A DNA stretch of 64,000 nucleotides, taken from the NCBI RefSeq assembly GCF_900129765.1, contig NZ_FQWU01000001.1, positions 1,984,001 through 2,048,000 of the forward strand, written 5' to 3'. Positions 53,614-63,631 of this stretch are shown one piece after another. Both the position numbers and the translations under genes were made by a program. Numbering within the stretch: the stretch's first letter is position 1; each line of letters begins with the position of its first letter. The notes under the pieces were generated by a model. That model was not told where the DNA came from, searched no databases, and saw only the letters and a list, made by a program, of their open reading frames with translations. This DNA comes from Massilia sp. CF038 (lineage in GTDB: Bacteria; Pseudomonadota; Gammaproteobacteria; Burkholderiales; Burkholderiaceae_D).

Positions 53614-54527
53614 AAACCCATTCCATTGGCATCGCCATTGTCGCGCCGAGCGGCAATACGCGCGATGCGGCGCAGCTGGCGCGCGGGGTGCAGCGCCTTG
53701 AAGCGCTGGGCCACACGGTCCACAATTACTTTGACCCTGCCCAGGTATTCCAGCGCTTTGGCGGCACCGACGAAGGTCGTCTGGCGCAGCTTGACGCGGC
53801 TGCCGCCAACCCGCAGGTGCAAGTGGTCATGGCCTTGCGTGGCTCGTACGGCTTGACGCGCCTGCTGCCGCGGATCGATTTTGCGCGCCTGGCCGCAAGT
53901 GGGAAAATCTTCGTGGGCTACAGCGACTTCACCGCCTTTAACATGGCGCTGCATGCGGCCACCGGTGCCGTCAGCTACGCCGGTCCGATGCTACTGTCGG
54001 ACTTTGCGGCGCCCGAGCCGGAGCCGTTTACCATCGACGGTTTTTTCGACTGCCTGACCAGTGCCACCCGCCGGATCACGCAGCCCGCCGTGGGCAACCC
54101 GGCCGTGGCCGTGGACGGCACCATCTGGGGCGGTAACCTGGCAATGATCATGTCGCTCCTTGGCACGCCTTATTTCCCGCGCATCGACGACGGTATTTTA
54201 TTTGTCGAAGACGTCAATGAGCACCCTTACCGGGTCGAGCGCATGCTGCTGCAATTGCTGCAGGCCGGCGTGCTCGCAAGGCAGAAGGCGCTGATTCTGG
54301 GCGATTTTTCCGCCTACAAGCTGGCGCCCAACGACAATGGTTACGATTTCGACGCCATGCTGGCCTACCTGCGCTCGACGCTGCCCATTCCCGTCCTCAC
54401 GGGACTGCAATATGGCCATTGCCGCAAGCTGGTCACGATTCCCTTCGGCGCCAAGGCGCAGCTGCGCAGCGATGCGAGCCACTTCACCATCGATCTAAGC
54501 GGCTATCCTGCCTTGCCGAATGCTTAG
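53610..54527 (+). CDS. LD-carboxypeptidase (S66 family)
   Basis: A 305-residue serine peptidase of the S66 family. IAIVAPSGN starts the domain, the nucleophile Ser lies in VGYSDFTAFN, and the catalytic Glu and His are in LFVEDVNEHPYRVERM and QYGHCRK. Family members remove the terminal D-Ala from muropeptides in peptidoglycan recycling or cleave microcin C (MccF). Cytoplasmic, no signal peptide. GTG start; it overlaps the genes on both sides by 4 and 8 bases. Confidence 0.9.
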   Translation: MKTHSIGIAIVAPSGNTRDAAQLARGVQRLEALGHTVHNYFDPAQVFQRFGGTDEGRLAQLDAAAANPQVQVVMALRGSYGLTRLLPRIDFARLAASGKIFVGYSDFTAFNMALHAATGAVSYAGPMLLSDFAAPEPEPFTIDGFFDCLTSATRRITQPAVGNPAVAVDGTIWGGNLAMIMSLLGTPYFPRIDDGILFVEDVNEHPYRVERMLLQLLQAGVLARQKALILGDFSAYKLAPNDNGYDFDAMLAYLRSTLPIPVLTGLQYGHCRKLVTIPFGAKAQLRSDASHFTIDLSGYPALPNA

Positions 54528-55797
54528 CGCTGCGGGGCAGGGCGACTACTACCGCGCCACCAGTCCGGGCCAGCGCTACGCGCGCCTGAATGAAGTGCGC
54601 GAGTGCGACGTCTGCATCATCGGTGGCGGCTTTGCCGGCTTGTCCACCGCCGTGGCGCTGAGCGAGCGCGGTCACAAGGACATCGTGCTGCTCGAAGCCG
54701 AGCAGGTCGGCTTTGGTGCATCCGGACGCAATGGCGGCTTTGTGTTCGGCGGTTACTCGCTGGGCGAGCGCGCCGTTCTGGCCGCGGCCGGTGCCGAAGA
54801 CGGCCGCAAGCTGTATCACATGACGCTCGACGCGGTGGAGCAGATCCGGCGCCGCATCAAAGCCTATGCCATCGATTGCGACTTGCAGGAAGAGGGCGTG
54901 TATCTGGCCAACTGGTTTGACGATGCGCGCATTCTGGACCAGCAGCAGCGCTTCATGGCAGAGCAGCTGGGGGTGGAATGGGAGCGCGTCAGCAGGGCGC
55001 AACTGGCTGAAAAAATCCGCTCCGAGCGCTATTTCGGCGCCTTGTTCGAGCCGGGCGCTTTTCATTTTCACCCATTGAAGTACGCGCAGGGCTTGGCGCG
55101 CGCCATCAGCGAACGCGGTGCGCACGTGTACGAAGACAGCCGCGTCACCCGGATCGAGGCGGCAGGCGCCCAGTGGCTGGTGCACACGCCGGGCGGCAGC
55201 GTGCGTGCGCGCCAGCTCGTGGTGTGCTGCGGCGGCTACATCGAAAAGCTGTATCCGCGCCTGGGCGGGGCTGTGCTGCCGATCGCCACTTACGTGATGG
55301 TGACCGAAGCGCTGCACGAGCGTCTGGGCGACGCCATGCGCACGCGCGCGGCAGTGTATGACACCCGTTTCGCCTTTGACTACTACCGGCCGCTGGCCGA
55401 CAGCCGCCTGCTGTGGGGCGGGCGCATTTCGATCCGCGCCCGCAGCGGTGCCGATGTGGCGCGCCTGCTGTACCAGGACATGCTCAAGGTCTACCCGCAG
55501 CTGGCCGGCACCGGCGTTGACTATGCCTGGAGCGGCATGATGAGTTATGGCCGCCACAAAATGCCGCAGCTGGGCCGCCTGCCAGAAGGTATCTGGTATG
55601 GCATGGGCTTTGGCGGCCATGGTGTGGCGCCGACCACCCTGGCCGGTGATGTGCTGGCGGCGGCCATCCTGGGCGAGGGCGATGGCCTGTCCCGTTTTCG
55701 TCCATGGGGTTTGCCGTCGACGGGCGGCCCGGCCGGTTTGCTGGCCGCCCAGCTGGCCTACTGGTACTACGAAATGCGCGACTGGATGCGGCAATAG
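54520..55797 (+). CDS. FAD-dependent amine oxidoreductase (DAO/PuuB-like)
   Basis: A 425-residue flavoprotein. The FAD site is CDVCIIGGGFAGLSTAVALSE, followed by EAEQVGFGASGRNGGFVF, which is typical of PuuB/ordL-type oxidases, and a C-terminal GFGGHGVAPTTLAGDVL second FAD contact. It probably oxidises a secondary amine or gamma-glutamyl-polyamine and yields peroxide. It overlaps the LD-carboxypeptidase gene by 8 bases and shares one base with the next start. Confidence 0.9.
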   Translation: MLSAAGQGDYYRATSPGQRYARLNEVRECDVCIIGGGFAGLSTAVALSERGHKDIVLLEAEQVGFGASGRNGGFVFGGYSLGERAVLAAAGAEDGRKLYHMTLDAVEQIRRRIKAYAIDCDLQEEGVYLANWFDDARILDQQQRFMAEQLGVEWERVSRAQLAEKIRSERYFGALFEPGAFHFHPLKYAQGLARAISERGAHVYEDSRVTRIEAAGAQWLVHTPGGSVRARQLVVCCGGYIEKLYPRLGGAVLPIATYVMVTEALHERLGDAMRTRAAVYDTRFAFDYYRPLADSRLLWGGRISIRARSGADVARLLYQDMLKVYPQLAGTGVDYAWSGMMSYGRHKMPQLGRLPEGIWYGMGFGGHGVAPTTLAGDVLAAAILGEGDGLSRFRPWGLPSTGGPAGLLAAQLAYWYYEMRDWMRQ

Positions 55798-56972
55798 TGG
55801 CGGCGCGTTCGGCCAGGATCGATGCTGCCCGCGGCTGCGCCGTGTTTGGCATCCTGCTCGTCAATATCTGGGGCTTCGTGCATGGCTATGCGCTGCAGCG
55901 CTATACCGACCTTGCCGGCGCCATGCCGCTGGCGGATCAGGCGGTGCTGTTTTTTGTGACTGCCTTCGCCGAGCAGAAGTTTTACCCGATTTTCTCGTTC
56001 CTGTTTGGTGCCGGGTTTGTGCTGCAGACCGGGCGCCGGCGTGCGCCCGGGCCGGCGCTGGACGCCATCCGCGCGAAATACCTGCGGCGCGTGCGCTGGC
56101 TGCTGGCATGCGGCGTGGTGCACGGCGCCTTCTTCTGGTTCGGCGATATCCTTACCACGTATGCGCTGCTCGGGTTCTGGCTGGTGCAGTTTGCCGGCGT
56201 GCGCCTGGCCTCACTGTGGCGCACCCTGTGGCTGCTGGTGGCGCTCAATGGCGCCATCCTGATCGTGTACGCAGTGGCGGTCGTGGCCACGCCGGCCCCT
56301 TCACTGGACGACGCCATCAGCATGGCGTACGAGACGCAGCGCATCCATGCTGTCTATACCCAGGGCGGCTGGCTGGCCATTGCGCGCGAACGCCTGTCGG
56401 ACTATGCGACCAACCTGGCTGCCGGCTGGATCATCTGGCCGCGCATCGCCTTGCTGTTCATGCTGGGCGTGATCGCAGCGCGCATGGGCTGCCTGACGCG
56501 CCCGCAGCGGATGCGCCGTTTCTGGCGCACACTGGCCATTCTGGCGCTGGTCGTTGGCTTGCCGCTCAACCTGTGGGCCGGCGCGGCGGCGGTCAGCGCG
56601 GCCATGCAGCCGTTTGCTGCGCTGCCGCTCACGGCGCTGGGGCCGCTGGTGCAAGAGCTTGCCGGCCCCTTGCTGGGCGGCGGCTACCTGGCTGCATTCA
56701 TGCTGGCGCGTCGCACGCTAGCGGCCTGGCTGGTCCCGGTCGGTCGCATGGCGCTGACCAATTACCTGATGCAGTCGCTCATCGCCATGTTGACGCTGCA
56801 AGGCTTCGCGCTTGGTCTGGGCAAGACGCTGGGCGCGCTGCATTTGATGCTGCTGGCGTTTGCCATCATGGCCGCCCAGACGCTGTTCTCGCACTGGTGG
56901 ATGGCGCATCACCCGCAGGGGCCAATGGAGACCTGGTGGCGCCGTTATACAGATGGCAAGCCGCGGGTATAA
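55797..56972 (+). CDS. DUF418 membrane protein
   Basis: A 391-residue polytopic protein with about eight to ten hydrophobic segments. The N-terminal IDAARGCAVFGILLVNI and the C-terminal half (VGRMALTNYLMQSLIAMLT) match the DUF418/YeiB group, thought to be transporters or acyltransferase-like proteins. GTG start at 55797 shares a base with the stop of the previous gene (TAGTG). The frame is open upstream to 55704 but without family features. Confidence 0.88.
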   Translation: MAARSARIDAARGCAVFGILLVNIWGFVHGYALQRYTDLAGAMPLADQAVLFFVTAFAEQKFYPIFSFLFGAGFVLQTGRRRAPGPALDAIRAKYLRRVRWLLACGVVHGAFFWFGDILTTYALLGFWLVQFAGVRLASLWRTLWLLVALNGAILIVYAVAVVATPAPSLDDAISMAYETQRIHAVYTQGGWLAIARERLSDYATNLAAGWIIWPRIALLFMLGVIAARMGCLTRPQRMRRFWRTLAILALVVGLPLNLWAGAAAVSAAMQPFAALPLTALGPLVQELAGPLLGGGYLAAFMLARRTLAAWLVPVGRMALTNYLMQSLIAMLTLQGFALGLGKTLGALHLMLLAFAIMAAQTLFSHWWMAHHPQGPMETWWRRYTDGKPRV

Positions 56973-56973
56973 T
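56945..56973 (+). promoter_or_regulatory. Putative promoter for gene at 57007
   Basis: TATAAT (56968-56973) overlaps the TAA stop of the DUF418 gene; TTATAC (56945-56950) is a weak -35 at 17 bp. It would give a short leader before the ATG at 57007 and make that gene independent of the upstream operon. Confidence 0.4.
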
Positions 56974-57006
56974 TGCCAATTGTTCAACTCCTTTGAAAGC
57001 GCCCAC

Positions 57007-57564
57007 ATGCCCCGTTTTTGCCGCCTGTTGTTCCCCGTCTTGTTGCTTGCCGTGTCGGCCTCCACCTTTGCCGCCGACCCATATTCGGTGGCGATCGGCG
57101 AGCCCCTGGTCGGCAGTATTTTGCCGCGTGGGCGCGTCACGCTGGGCATTCCGGTGAACATCGACAAGAGTTGGGATGGCCTGGCCAGTGCTGACCGTAG
57201 CGCCTGGCGCGCCTTTACCGAGATGGACGATCCGGAGGTGACGCCACCATTTCCGCTGCCACACATCCGCGGCTTTCTGAGCAAGCTCAACACCTATGAT
57301 TTTCCGATGGGGACAGAGTCGGTAACGCGTGACGACCGCATTTTCCTGGTCGTGCGGGTTGCCGAGACGGGCGCCGTCAGTCAGGTTGAAACCATGGACG
57401 CCAGTGCCGACGGCAAGCAGGGCTTGAGCGACTACGAAAAAGTGCTGGCTGCGCGCTACAGCTTGGCATTGCTTGCAACCAAGTTTTCACCTGCCCTGTA
57501 CAAAGGCCAGCCAGCGCCCTCGGCGTTTGTGATGCGCGTGAACCAGACCACCAGCTTGAAGTAG
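57007..57564 (+). CDS. Exported protein of unknown function
   Basis: A 185-residue protein with a signal peptide (1-22, ending STFAA). The C-terminal half (LVVRVAETGAVSQVETMDASADG, then an ALLATKFSPALYKGQPAPSAFVMRV-like strand) vaguely resembles a TonB C-terminal-type fold, but there is no clear family match. It probably works in the periplasm. It follows the DUF418 gene by 34 bp and has its own putative promoter. Confidence 0.7.
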   Translation: MPRFCRLLFPVLLLAVSASTFAADPYSVAIGEPLVGSILPRGRVTLGIPVNIDKSWDGLASADRSAWRAFTEMDDPEVTPPFPLPHIRGFLSKLNTYDFPMGTESVTRDDRIFLVVRVAETGAVSQVETMDASADGKQGLSDYEKVLAARYSLALLATKFSPALYKGQPAPSAFVMRVNQTTSLK

Positions 57565-57673
57565 CATAAAGCGCAACTTTTGACAGGGGTTTTGCTGCTG
57601 GCGGGCCCCGTCCGCAGCCGTGCAATGGTAAAATGCCCGGTTAATCAAATCACCGCTCGCAAAGGCTTTACCC

Positions 57674-59272
57674 GTGCTCTCCACTGCTAATATCACCATG
57701 CAATTCGGCGCCAAGCCGCTGTTTGAAAACATTTCCGTCAAATTCGGCGATGGCAACCGCTATGGCCTGATCGGCGCCAACGGTTGCGGCAAGTCGACCT
57801 TCATGAAGATTCTGGGCGGCGACCTGGAGCCGTCGGCCGGCAACGTCATGCTCGACCCGAACGAGCGCCTGGGTAAATTGCGCCAGGACCAGTTCGCATT
57901 TGAAGAGATGCGCGTGCTCGACGTGGTCATGATGGGTCACACCGAACTGTGGAACGCGATTACCCAGCGCGATGCCATCTACGCCAACCCGGAAGCGACC
58001 GACGACGACTATATGCACGCGGCCGAACTGGAAAGCAAAGTGGCCGAGTACGACGGCTATTCGGCTGAAGCGCGCGCCGGCGAACTGCTGCTGGGCGCGG
58101 GCGTATCGATTGACCAGCACCAGGGCCCGATGAGCGCCGTGGCGCCAGGCTGGAAGCTGCGCGTGCTGCTGGCGCAGGCCTTGTTCTCGAACCCGGACAT
58201 CCTGCTGCTTGACGAACCAACCAACAACCTGGATATCAACACGATTCGCTGGCTGGAAGATGTGCTTAATGAGCGCAATTCCACCATGGTCATCATTTCC
58301 CACGATCGCCACTTCCTCAACCAGGTGTGCACCCACGTGGCCGACATGGACTATGGCACCCTGAAGATCTACCCGGGTAACTACGACGAGTACATGTTCG
58401 CCTCGACCCAGGCGCGTAACCAGCAGCTGGCCAACAACGCCAAGGCCAAGGAAAAGGTCGCCGAGCTGCAGGACTTCGTGCGCCGTTTCGCGGCCAACAA
58501 GTCCAAGGCCCGCCAGGCCACGTCGCGCGCCAAGCAGATCGAAAAGATCAAGGTTGACGACATCAAACCATCGTCGCGCGCCTATCCCTTCGTGCGCTTC
58601 GAAGCCGAGAAAAAGCTGCACCGCCTGGCGGTGGAGGTGGAAGGCATCTCGAAAAAATACGACCGTCAGCTGTTCAAGAATTTCAGCATCATGGTCGAAG
58701 CGGGTGAGCGCATTGCCATCATTGGCGCCAACGGCGCCGGTAAGACCACGCTGCTGCGCTGCATCGGCGCCGAGCTGACCGGCCTGCAAGCCGACACCGG
58801 CCGCGTCAAGTGGGCCGAAAACGCCAACGTCGGCTACATGCCGCAGGATCCGACCGAGGACTTTGCCACCGACGCCGTGCTGACCGACTGGATCGGCCAG
58901 TGGACCAAGGAAGGCGACGACGACCAGGCCGTGCGTTCGATCCTGGGCCGTCTGCTGTTTGGCGGCGACGACGTCAAGAAATCGGTGCGCGTGCTGTCCG
59001 GTGGTGAAAAAGGCCGCATGATGTACGGTAAGCTGATGCTGGGCCGGCACAACGTCATGCTGCTCGATGAACCAACCAACCACATGGACATGGAATCGAT
59101 CGAGTCGCTCAACATCGCGCTGGAAAAATACACCGGCACCCTGATCTTCGTCTCGCACGACCGCGAATTCGTCTCGTCGCTGGCCAACCGCATCCTCGAA
59201 ATCAAGGAAGACGAAATCGTCGACTTCCGCGGCAATTACGAAGACTACCTGACCAGCCAGGGCATCGACTGA
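57674..59272 (+). CDS. ybiT: ABC-F ATPase, YbiT type
   Basis: A 532-residue soluble ATPase with two cassettes and no membrane domain. Cassette 1: GANGCGKST Walker A, unusual signature ([15 protein letters not shown]), [11 protein letters not shown]; linker about 245-320 rich in basic/acidic helices; cassette 2: [27 protein letters not shown]. Length and the APGWK signature fit YbiT, a ribosome-binding ABC-F protein. It starts with GTG. It probably tunes translation rather than drives transport. Confidence 0.93.
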   Translation: MLSTANITMQFGAKPLFENISVKFGDGNRYGLIGANGCGKSTFMKILGGDLEPSAGNVMLDPNERLGKLRQDQFAFEEMRVLDVVMMGHTELWNAITQRDAIYANPEATDDDYMHAAELESKVAEYDGYSAEARAGELLLGAGVSIDQHQGPMSAVAPGWKLRVLLAQALFSNPDILLLDEPTNNLDINTIRWLEDVLNERNSTMVIISHDRHFLNQVCTHVADMDYGTLKIYPGNYDEYMFASTQARNQQLANNAKAKEKVAELQDFVRRFAANKSKARQATSRAKQIEKIKVDDIKPSSRAYPFVRFEAEKKLHRLAVEVEGISKKYDRQLFKNFSIMVEAGERIAIIGANGAGKTTLLRCIGAELTGLQADTGRVKWAENANVGYMPQDPTEDFATDAVLTDWIGQWTKEGDDDQAVRSILGRLLFGGDDVKKSVRVLSGGEKGRMMYGKLMLGRHNVMLLDEPTNHMDMESIESLNIALEKYTGTLIFVSHDREFVSSLANRILEIKEDEIVDFRGNYEDYLTSQGID

Positions 59273-59311
59273 GTTCCTGCACGATTAATTGGCTTGTGAG
59301 ATAGTAACGAC

Positions 59312-60445
59312 ATGAACACGATCGCAATTAAAACCGTCGAATACGACCATCCTGTGGCCGGTGCCAGTTGCACCGCCCAGGCCTGGGCACGGACGCCGGC
59401 CGCTCCGTCGGCCGAAGAAAAAGTCGCCCTGAAGGCGCGCATCAAGCGCTTGCTGAAAGAGCGCGAAGCGGTGCTGGTGGCCCACTACTATGTGGACGGC
59501 GAATTGCAGGACCTGGCCGAGGAAACCGGCGGCTGCGTCTCCGATTCGCTGGAAATGGCGCGCTTCGGGCGCGACCATCCGGCCAAGACCCTGGTGGTGG
59601 CAGGGGTGCGCTTCATGGGCGAGACAGCCAAGATTCTCAGCCCGGAAAAACGCATCCTGATGCCGGACCTGGACGCCACCTGTTCGCTTGACCTGGGTTG
59701 CCCGGCCGACGAATTTGCCGCCTTCTGCGACGCCCATCCAGACCGCACCGTGGTCGTGTATGCCAACACCAGCGCCGCCGTGAAGGCGCGCGCCGACTGG
59801 ATGGTGACCTCGTCGATCGGACTCGATATCGTGGCCCACCTGCACGCGCAGGGCAAAAAGATCCTGTGGGCGCCTGACCGTCACCTGGGTTCCTACATCC
59901 AGAAGAAGACCGGCGCCGACATGCTGCTGTGGCAGGGTTCCTGCCTGGTGCACGATGAATTCAAGGGCATCGAACTTGATCTGCTCAAGGCAGAGCATCC
60001 GCATGCCAAAGTGCTGGTGCATCCCGAGTCGCCCGCCGGCGTGGTGGCGCTGGCCGATGTGGTGGGCTCGACCACCCAGCTGATCAACGCGGCCCAGACC
60101 ATGGATGCGACCACCTTCATCGTCGCGACCGACAACGGCATCTTGCACAAGATGCGCGCGGCAGCGCCGGGCAAGCAATTTATCGAAGCGCCGACGGCTG
60201 GCAACAGCGCTACCTGCAAGAGCTGCGCGCATTGCCCATGGATGGCCATGAACGGCCTGCAGAATCTGGCCGATGTGCTGGAACACGGCCACAACGAAAT
60301 TCAGGTTGATCCCGAGATCGGCAAACAGGCGGTGCGGGCAATTGACCGCATGCTCGATTTTGCGGCCGCAAAAAAAGCCAAGGCGCTGCCCAGCGGCGAC
60401 CTGTCCAAAGAAGCACAACTGTTTTCGGGAGTCGGCCCTGCATGA
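59312..60445 (+). CDS. nadA: Quinolinate synthase A
   Basis: A 377-residue NadA that condenses iminoaspartate with dihydroxyacetone phosphate to quinolinate. The [4Fe-4S] ligands are among [19 protein letters not shown] and [10 protein letters not shown]; the C-terminal Cys group is of the long, E. coli-like type. [14 protein letters not shown] is a family mark. nadC begins before its stop (4-base overlap), so nadA-nadC are coupled. Confidence 0.97.
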   Translation: MNTIAIKTVEYDHPVAGASCTAQAWARTPAAPSAEEKVALKARIKRLLKEREAVLVAHYYVDGELQDLAEETGGCVSDSLEMARFGRDHPAKTLVVAGVRFMGETAKILSPEKRILMPDLDATCSLDLGCPADEFAAFCDAHPDRTVVVYANTSAAVKARADWMVTSSIGLDIVAHLHAQGKKILWAPDRHLGSYIQKKTGADMLLWQGSCLVHDEFKGIELDLLKAEHPHAKVLVHPESPAGVVALADVVGSTTQLINAAQTMDATTFIVATDNGILHKMRAAAPGKQFIEAPTAGNSATCKSCAHCPWMAMNGLQNLADVLEHGHNEIQVDPEIGKQAVRAIDRMLDFAAAKKAKALPSGDLSKEAQLFSGVGPA

Positions 60446-61308
60446 GTAATTTGCGTAACCCCTTTGACCGCCAGGACGATGCGCTGCAGTCGGCATTCGA
60501 ATCGAACCTGCTGGCCGCGCTGCTGGAAGACGTGGGCACGGGCGACCTGACGGCCCAGCTGGTGCCTGACGGGGTGCGCGTACGTGCCCGCGTGATCGTG
60601 CGCGAAGACGCGGTGCTGTGCGGCGCACCCTGGTTCGAAGGCGTGATGCTGGCGCTTGACCCGTCCATTGAAATCGACTGGCAGTACGGCGAAGGCGACA
60701 TGATGAATGCCGGCAGCGTGGTGTGCACAATTGAGGCGCCTCCGCGCAGCTTGCTCACGGCCGAACGCAGCGCGCTCAATTTTTTGCAGCTGATGTCGGG
60801 TGTGGCCACTTATACGCGCAAGTATGTCGAGCTGATTGCCGGCACCAAGGCAGCCATTCTGGATACCCGTAAAACCGTGCCGGGCCTGCGCCAGGCGCAA
60901 AAATACGCGGTGCGCGTGGGCGGCGGGCAGAATCAGCGCATGGCCCTGTTCGACGGGATCCTGATCAAGGAAAACCACATTGCCGCCGCGGGCGGCGTGG
61001 CCAAGGCACTCAAGGCAGCGCAAGATCTGAATACCGGCGTGTCGATCCAGATCGAGGTGGAACATCTGTCGCAGCTTGCCGAGGCGCTTGAGGCAGGCGC
61101 TACCTCGGTCTTGCTCGATAACTTTGAACTCGATGCGATGCGCGAGGCCGTGGCGCTGAACGCCGGACGGGCCTTGCTGGAAGCATCGGGCGGGGTCAAC
61201 ATGGACAGTGTGCGGGCGATTGCCGAAACAGGGGTCGACCGGATTTCCATCGGCAGCCTGACCAAAGACGTCAAGGCCACCGACTATTCGCTGCGTATTA
61301 TCGATTGA
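60442..61308 (+). CDS. nadC: Nicotinate-nucleotide pyrophosphorylase
   Basis: A 288-residue NadC that converts quinolinate and PRPP to nicotinate mononucleotide with loss of CO2. The [10 protein letters not shown] sequence (about residue 140) and the [20 protein letters not shown] stretch hold the substrate-binding Arg, His and Lys residues; the C-terminal SGGVNMDSV and [12 protein letters not shown] close the barrel. Its last 11 bases overlap the convergent lipocalin gene. Confidence 0.97.
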   Translation: MSNLRNPFDRQDDALQSAFESNLLAALLEDVGTGDLTAQLVPDGVRVRARVIVREDAVLCGAPWFEGVMLALDPSIEIDWQYGEGDMMNAGSVVCTIEAPPRSLLTAERSALNFLQLMSGVATYTRKYVELIAGTKAAILDTRKTVPGLRQAQKYAVRVGGGQNQRMALFDGILIKENHIAAAGGVAKALKAAQDLNTGVSIQIEVEHLSQLAEALEAGATSVLLDNFELDAMREAVALNAGRALLEASGGVNMDSVRAIAETGVDRISIGSLTKDVKATDYSLRIID

Positions 61309-61822
61309 CGCTCTGCTGATCGACGTAGATCAGCTTTGCAGTATCAAATCCAAGCGCCTGGGCTTTGTCGACCAGGCGCTTTTTTGTTGTCTCATCCATG
61401 GTGGGCGTGCGCGAGAGCAGCCACAGATACGACTTGTTTGGTCCGCTGATCATGGAGTAGCTGTAGTTTTCCTGGTCCAGATCGAAGACGATGTAGGAAC
61501 CATAGAACGGGCCGAAGAACGACACCTTCAGATAGGCGGTATCAGGCTGCTCGACAAAGTAGGCCTTTCCTTCCGCCTCTTTCCACTCTGATTTTTCCTT
61601 GTTGTAGCCGCGATTGAGCACCTTCAGGCCGCCATCATCGCGCTTGCTGTATTCGGCCGTGACCTGGTTCAAGCCGCGCTCGAAGGAATGGTCGAGACGG
61701 GCAATCTCGTACCATTTGCCCAGATATTTGTCGCTCTTGAAGTTGGTGACGGGCTCGATCTGGGGCGGTTTGCCGACGCAGCCGGCCAGCAGCAGGGCTG
61801 CCATGATCCATAGTTTGTTCAT
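61298..61822 (-). CDS. blc: Bacterial lipocalin lipoprotein
   Basis: A 174-residue lipoprotein (LLLAGC) with a lipocalin fold. GKWYEIARLDHSFERG is the first signature (G-x-W), LNRGYN and YLWLLSRTPTMDE the later ones. Blc-type proteins sit in the outer membrane and bind lysophospholipids or fatty acids. Normal length. Convergent with nadC (11-base overlap); separated from the sirtuin gene by 63 bp. Confidence 0.92.
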   Translation of the reverse strand: MNKLWIMAALLLAGCVGKPPQIEPVTNFKSDKYLGKWYEIARLDHSFERGLNQVTAEYSKRDDGGLKVLNRGYNKEKSEWKEAEGKAYFVEQPDTAYLKVSFFGPFYGSYIVFDLDQENYSYSMISGPNKSYLWLLSRTPTMDETTKKRLVDKAQALGFDTAKLIYVDQQSVNR

Positions 61823-61885
61823 CGCATATCCTCTGATTGGCTTGTAATGTGGGCAATTCTAGCCCAGGCGAAGCAGACTCGTCGG

Positions 61886-62713
61886 TTACACCGTCAACAG
61901 TGCGGGCAGGATGACCTCGGCTGACTGCTCGACCTTGAGTGCGAGCAAATCGTCGGCGCGCGTTTTGCCCATGTTGACGACGGCAATCGGCTTGCCGGCA
62001 GCGGCAGCCAGACGGCAGAAGCGAAAGCCCGAGTACACCATCAGCGACGAGCCAATCACCAGCAGGGCGTCTGCCGCTTCCATGGCGGCCAGGGCCTGTG
62101 CGGTGCGCGCGGCCGGCACGCCGTCACCAAAGAACACGACGTCAGGTTTGAGCATGCCGCCGCAGTGCACGCACCAGGGAATGTGGAAGTCGGCCAGCGT
62201 GTCCGGTTCCAGTTCGGCGTCGCCGTCAGGCAGGGCGCGCGCGGCGACCGTGCCAAACGTGGGATTGGCGTCATGCAGCTGCTGCTGCACAAAGCTGCGC
62301 GTAAAGCTGGCCTGGCAATCGAGGCACACCACGTGGTGAATGCTGCCATGCAGTTCGAGCACGCTGGCGCTGCCGGCGCGCTGGTGCAGGCCATCGACGT
62401 TTTGCGTGAGCAGCTGGCCAATGCGGCCCTGGGTTTCCAGCGCAGCCAGGGCATGGTGACCGGCATTTGGCGCCGCGCGCGACAGGGTCGGGTAGCCGGC
62501 CATGCTGCGTGCCCAGTAGCGGCGCCGCACCGCATCGTGCTTGACGAAGTCGGGCCCCTGGACCGGCGGCTTGCCGCGCCGTACACCGTCCTTGTCGCGG
62601 TAGTCGGGAATGCCGGAGGCGGTGCTCATGCCGGCGCCGGTCAGCACCAGCACGCGCGGGTGGCGCGCGATGAAGTGGGCAAGTTGGTGCAGCGGTTCGG
62701 ACATGGCGTCCAT
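61886..62713 (-). CDS. NAD-dependent protein deacetylase (sirtuin)
   Basis: A 275-residue Sir2 protein. The NAD pocket is LTGAGMSTASGIPDYR, the catalytic His is in NVDGLHQRAG, and zinc Cys pairs are CLDC and CVHC. It removes acyl groups from lysines using NAD+. The sequence is closest to the bacterial class II/III type; deacylase specificity is not predictable. Start may be 62704 (MSEPLHQ), nine bases in. It lies in the middle of the NAD biosynthesis neighbourhood; the EamA gene ends 6 bases upstream. Confidence 0.92.
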   Translation of the reverse strand: MDAMSEPLHQLAHFIARHPRVLVLTGAGMSTASGIPDYRDKDGVRRGKPPVQGPDFVKHDAVRRRYWARSMAGYPTLSRAAPNAGHHALAALETQGRIGQLLTQNVDGLHQRAGSASVLELHGSIHHVVCLDCQASFTRSFVQQQLHDANPTFGTVAARALPDGDAELEPDTLADFHIPWCVHCGGMLKPDVVFFGDGVPAARTAQALAAMEAADALLVIGSSLMVYSGFRFCRLAAAAGKPIAVVNMGKTRADDLLALKVEQSAEVILPALLTV

Positions 62714-62719
62714 TTTATG

Positions 62720-63622
62720 CTATCTGCGCGCCGAGAACACGATGCCTGCCACGATCAGGACAAAGGCCGCTGCGTGGTAAGCGTGCGGCGTCTCGCCCAG
62801 AAAAGCCGACGACAGCACGGCAGCAAACAAAGGGGTCAGATTGGTGAAAAAGGCGCCCACACTGGGCCCGGCGCGCTGCACGCCTGCCCCCCAGCAGCGA
62901 AAGGCAATGATGGCCGGGCCGATGGCCACATACAGCAGCGCGGCGGCCACCGGCCAGCTCCAGACGATGTGCACGGTCTTGAGTGTCCATTCGCCGGCCG
63001 CGAACAGGCCGGACCACATCACGCCGTAGATGACCTGGGCCAGCAGAAACACGGCCCAGTCGGCGCGCTCCTGCGGGCGGTCCTGATCGGTGCGGGTAAG
63101 CAGCCAGCTATAGAAGGACCAGGCGATGGTCGCCAAAATCATGTACACGTCGCCCGCTACCAGGCGCATGGCCAGCAGCAGCTCCCACTGGCCCCGGCAC
63201 AGCACCAGCAGCACACCCGCAATCGACAGCACCGCACCGGCCATCTGCCGCCGCGTCACGGGAGCCTGGAAAAACAGCGCGCCCACCAGCATCATCCACA
63301 CCGGCATGCCGGCCGCCACCAGGGTGACATTGATGGGGGTGGAGCTTTGCAGCGCCAGGTACTGGAAGGAGTTGTACAGGCCGATGCCCAGCAGACCAAG
63401 CAGGGCGTAGCGGCGCCAGTTGCGCAGCAGGGCCGAGCCGGGGGCAAACAAAGCGCGGCCCAGGGGCAGCAAAATGAGCAGCGCGATCGACCAGCGCAGC
63501 AGATTGAGCGTCATGGGCGGCACCGCGTCGCGCACCAGCCGCCCGACGATGGCATTCCCGGCCCACAGCAGCGGGGGCAGGGTCAGCAGGGTGATGGTCG
63601 ACGGTGACAGGCGCGTGTTCAT
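62720..63622 (-). CDS. EamA/DMT family transporter
   Basis: A 300-residue protein with ten hydrophobic segments in two EamA halves (about 10-145 and 150-295). PLLWAGNAIVGRLVRDAVPP near the start is typical of the drug/metabolite exporter superfamily. Substrate unknown. It lies between nadB and the sirtuin gene on the same strand; spacing of 6 and 9 bases suggests a shared transcript with both. Confidence 0.88.
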   Translation of the reverse strand: MNTRLSPSTITLLTLPPLLWAGNAIVGRLVRDAVPPMTLNLLRWSIALLILLPLGRALFAPGSALLRNWRRYALLGLLGIGLYNSFQYLALQSSTPINVTLVAAGMPVWMMLVGALFFQAPVTRRQMAGAVLSIAGVLLVLCRGQWELLLAMRLVAGDVYMILATIAWSFYSWLLTRTDQDRPQERADWAVFLLAQVIYGVMWSGLFAAGEWTLKTVHIVWSWPVAAALLYVAIGPAIIAFRCWGAGVQRAGPSVGAFFTNLTPLFAAVLSSAFLGETPHAYHAAAFVLIVAGIVFSARR

Positions 63623-63631
63623 GCGCAGCGT

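Noticed and set aside
57578-57634. TTGACA (57580) and TAAAAT (57629) as a promoter for ybiT
   Set aside because: They are more than 40 bp apart, far outside the 16-18 bp spacing of sigma-70 promoters, and no partner hexamer is at the right distance from either.
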